Shown here piece by piece: positions 63,022 through 64,000 of a stretch of 64,000 nt of DNA. The DNA lies in the NCBI GenBank assembly GCA_024399135.1, contig JAKSHY010000018.1:1-64000 (forward strand), in the 5' to 3' direction. The notes beneath the pieces are model-generated. The model was not told the origin of the DNA and did not search any database. It saw nothing but the letters and a program-made list of their open reading frames with translations. This DNA comes from Lachnospiraceae bacterium. GTDB taxonomy: Bacteria > Bacillota > Clostridia > Lachnospirales > Lachnospiraceae. The number at the start of each line of letters is the position of its first letter. Position 1 is the stretch's first letter. Position numbers and translations under genes: made by a program.

Positions 63022-63045
63022 AGTTCGACGTAAAAATGTCGATAT
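63019..63045 (+). promoter_or_regulatory. Sigma-28 (FliA/SigD) type promoter for flaG-fliD
   Basis: TAAA (63019-63022), a 16-bp spacer and TCGATAT (63039-63045), close to the SigD consensus TAAA-N15-CCGATAT. The TAAA overlaps the stop codon of the glycosyltransferase gene. About 90 bp remain to the flaG start. Confidence 0.65.
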
Positions 63046-63142
63046 AACAGTAGAACACGTAGTATAGCTGTGTTGTGCACAACACGTGAATGCACAATTA
63101 AGCTAAGTATAGTATTTATTCCATCACACGGAGGTGATTAAG

Positions 63143-63604
63143 ATGGCAGGAATTGAACCAATTAGTAGTGCAATGACATATCAGGCACAGAGTACACCAC
63201 AGGCTAGACCTGTAACCAAGCCTGAAGCAGTGGACATGGAGGTCGCAAACAAGAATTCTACGGTTAATTTTGATCCATCAACAGTAAAAATTGTTGAAGC
63301 TAATGAAACTGATACGAGAGGTCAGTCTGACAGCTCGGATTCAAACACTCAGTACATAGAAAATTCCGAGAAACAGTTGCAGGCAACTAAGGACAAAATT
63401 AAGAGTGCAGTTGAAGAGCTGAATAAGAAGATGAATAATTCTGAAGCTGTATTCGGCATTCATGAAGAGACTAATCGTGTAACCATTAAAATTGTAGATA
63501 AGGATACCAAAGAGGTTATTAAAGAGCTTCCTGCAGAGAAGACTCTTGATATGATAGCCAAGATATTGGATGTTGCCGGACTTCTTGTGGATGAGAAGCG
63601 ATAG
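63143..63604 (+). CDS. flaG: Flagellar protein FlaG
   Basis: A 153-residue FlaG-family protein. The disordered N-terminus is rich in Ser, Thr and Gln; the conserved C-terminal domain (about 80-153) reads AVEELNKKMN, then FGIHEETNRVTIKIVDKDTKEVIKELP. FlaG affects filament length and is usually encoded next to fliD, as here. GGAGGTGA precedes the ATG at 63143. Confidence 0.9.
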   Translation: MAGIEPISSAMTYQAQSTPQARPVTKPEAVDMEVANKNSTVNFDPSTVKIVEANETDTRGQSDSSDSNTQYIENSEKQLQATKDKIKSAVEELNKKMNNSEAVFGIHEETNRVTIKIVDKDTKEVIKELPAEKTLDMIAKILDVAGLLVDEKR

Positions 63605-63613
63605 GAGGTATAT

Positions 63614-64000
63614 ATGAGTAATAGAACTAGAGTTACTGGTATGTATTCTGGACTTGATACAGAGGGCTTGATTTCACAGCTTATGGAAGCTAAGAAAAAG
63701 AAAGTTGATATTGTCAAAAAAGACCAGATGTCAATTAAATATAAGCAGGATGCGTGGGGAGAACTCAATAAGAAGGTTAAGAGTTTGTTTTCTAATGTTG
63801 GAAGTCTCAGATTTGAATCTTCTTTTATGAAGAAAAAGACAGAAAGTTCTGATAATTCTGTCGCAACTGTTGTTGCTTCCGATAATGCTATGGTTTCTAC
63901 GCAGAAACTCAAGGTGAAAGAGCTTGCACAGAATGCATATTTGACAGGTGCGGAACTTAGATTCCCTGAGGGAGCAGATATAGAAGAAGGAGAAAAAATT
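63614..64000 (+). CDS. fliD: Flagellar hook-associated protein 2 (filament cap), partial
   Basis: The first 129 codons of FliD, running off the window end. RVTGMYSGLDTEGLISQLM is the conserved FliD N-terminus, followed by the heptad-rich D0 region and LKVKELAQNAYLTG. FliD caps the flagellar filament and helps flagellin fold. AGGAGG lies upstream, 9 bp after flaG. Confidence 0.92.
   Translation, partial: MSNRTRVTGMYSGLDTEGLISQLMEAKKKKVDIVKKDQMSIKYKQDAWGELNKKVKSLFSNVGSLRFESSFMKKKTESSDNSVATVVASDNAMVSTQKLKVKELAQNAYLTGAELRFPEGADIEEGEKI

Overview
The window looks like a chromosomal segment of a motile, anaerobic gut or rumen Lachnospiraceae (Roseburia / Agathobacter / Butyrivibrio / Lachnospira type). 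This is inferred from low GC, strong AGGAGG ribosome binding sites, YARHG-type lipoproteins, a flaG-fliD flagellar operon with a sigma-28 type promoter, NifS/NifU-type Fe-S assembly and a Firmicutes-style cysteine/methionine locus. The species cannot be fixed from sequence alone.

Region 1 (1-5.4 kb) is the truncated, higher-GC end of an integrative element: the ribosomal-protection gene tet(O), a small KTR zinc-ribbon gene, three sigma/HTH-like regulator genes (one broken by an in-frame stop) and a RepA-like ATPase gene cut off near 5197.

Region 2 (5.5-23.3 kb) lies between two copies of the last 17 codons of tuf (EF-Tu), each followed by a tuf-like terminator. About 108 bp before each copy there is a pair of 8-bp repeats spaced 11 bp apart, like integrase arm sites. 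I read this as tandem accretion of elements at the 3' end of tuf. The island carries a LysR-regulated catabolic operon: a branched-chain-type ABC importer, racemase-like and kinase-like proteins, iron alcohol dehydrogenase, class III aminotransferase, hydroxyacid dehydrogenase, RidA, and a five-gene flavin/iron-sulfur amino-acid dehydrogenase. An AEC transporter, decayed Pho-regulon remnants and a complete type III (RNA-antitoxin) toxin-antitoxin module follow.

Region 3 (23.3-25.6 kb) is a transition zone: a truncated SPFH gene, a lipoprotein, an orphan FeoB-associated small protein and hairpin repeats.

Region 4 (25.6-54.4 kb) looks like backbone and is rich in TTCG. It holds a YeiH exporter; a signalling group (GGDEF, GAF-HD-GYP, FecR-domain protein, CHASE2 class III cyclase, orphan metal-binding lipoprotein); and a sulfur block (cysE, IscR-like regulator, nifS, nifU, a cysteine-rich leader peptide with alternative hairpins, metQ-metN-metI, O-acetylhomoserine sulfhydrylase). 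An SGNH hydrolase, a YARHG lipoprotein, a potassium channel, an OGG-type glycosylase, an SLC13-like carrier and a probable CDP-pentitol trio follow. A 144-bp inverted-repeat element and 62-bp tandem repeats fill the one long gene-free stretch.

Region 5 (54.6-64 kb) starts with a small insert (HTH protein, ORF6N protein). Six glycosyltransferase genes come next, one fused to a methyltransferase, and they abut flaG and the start of fliD. They are probably a flagellin-glycosylation locus. No rRNA, tRNA or CRISPR array was seen.
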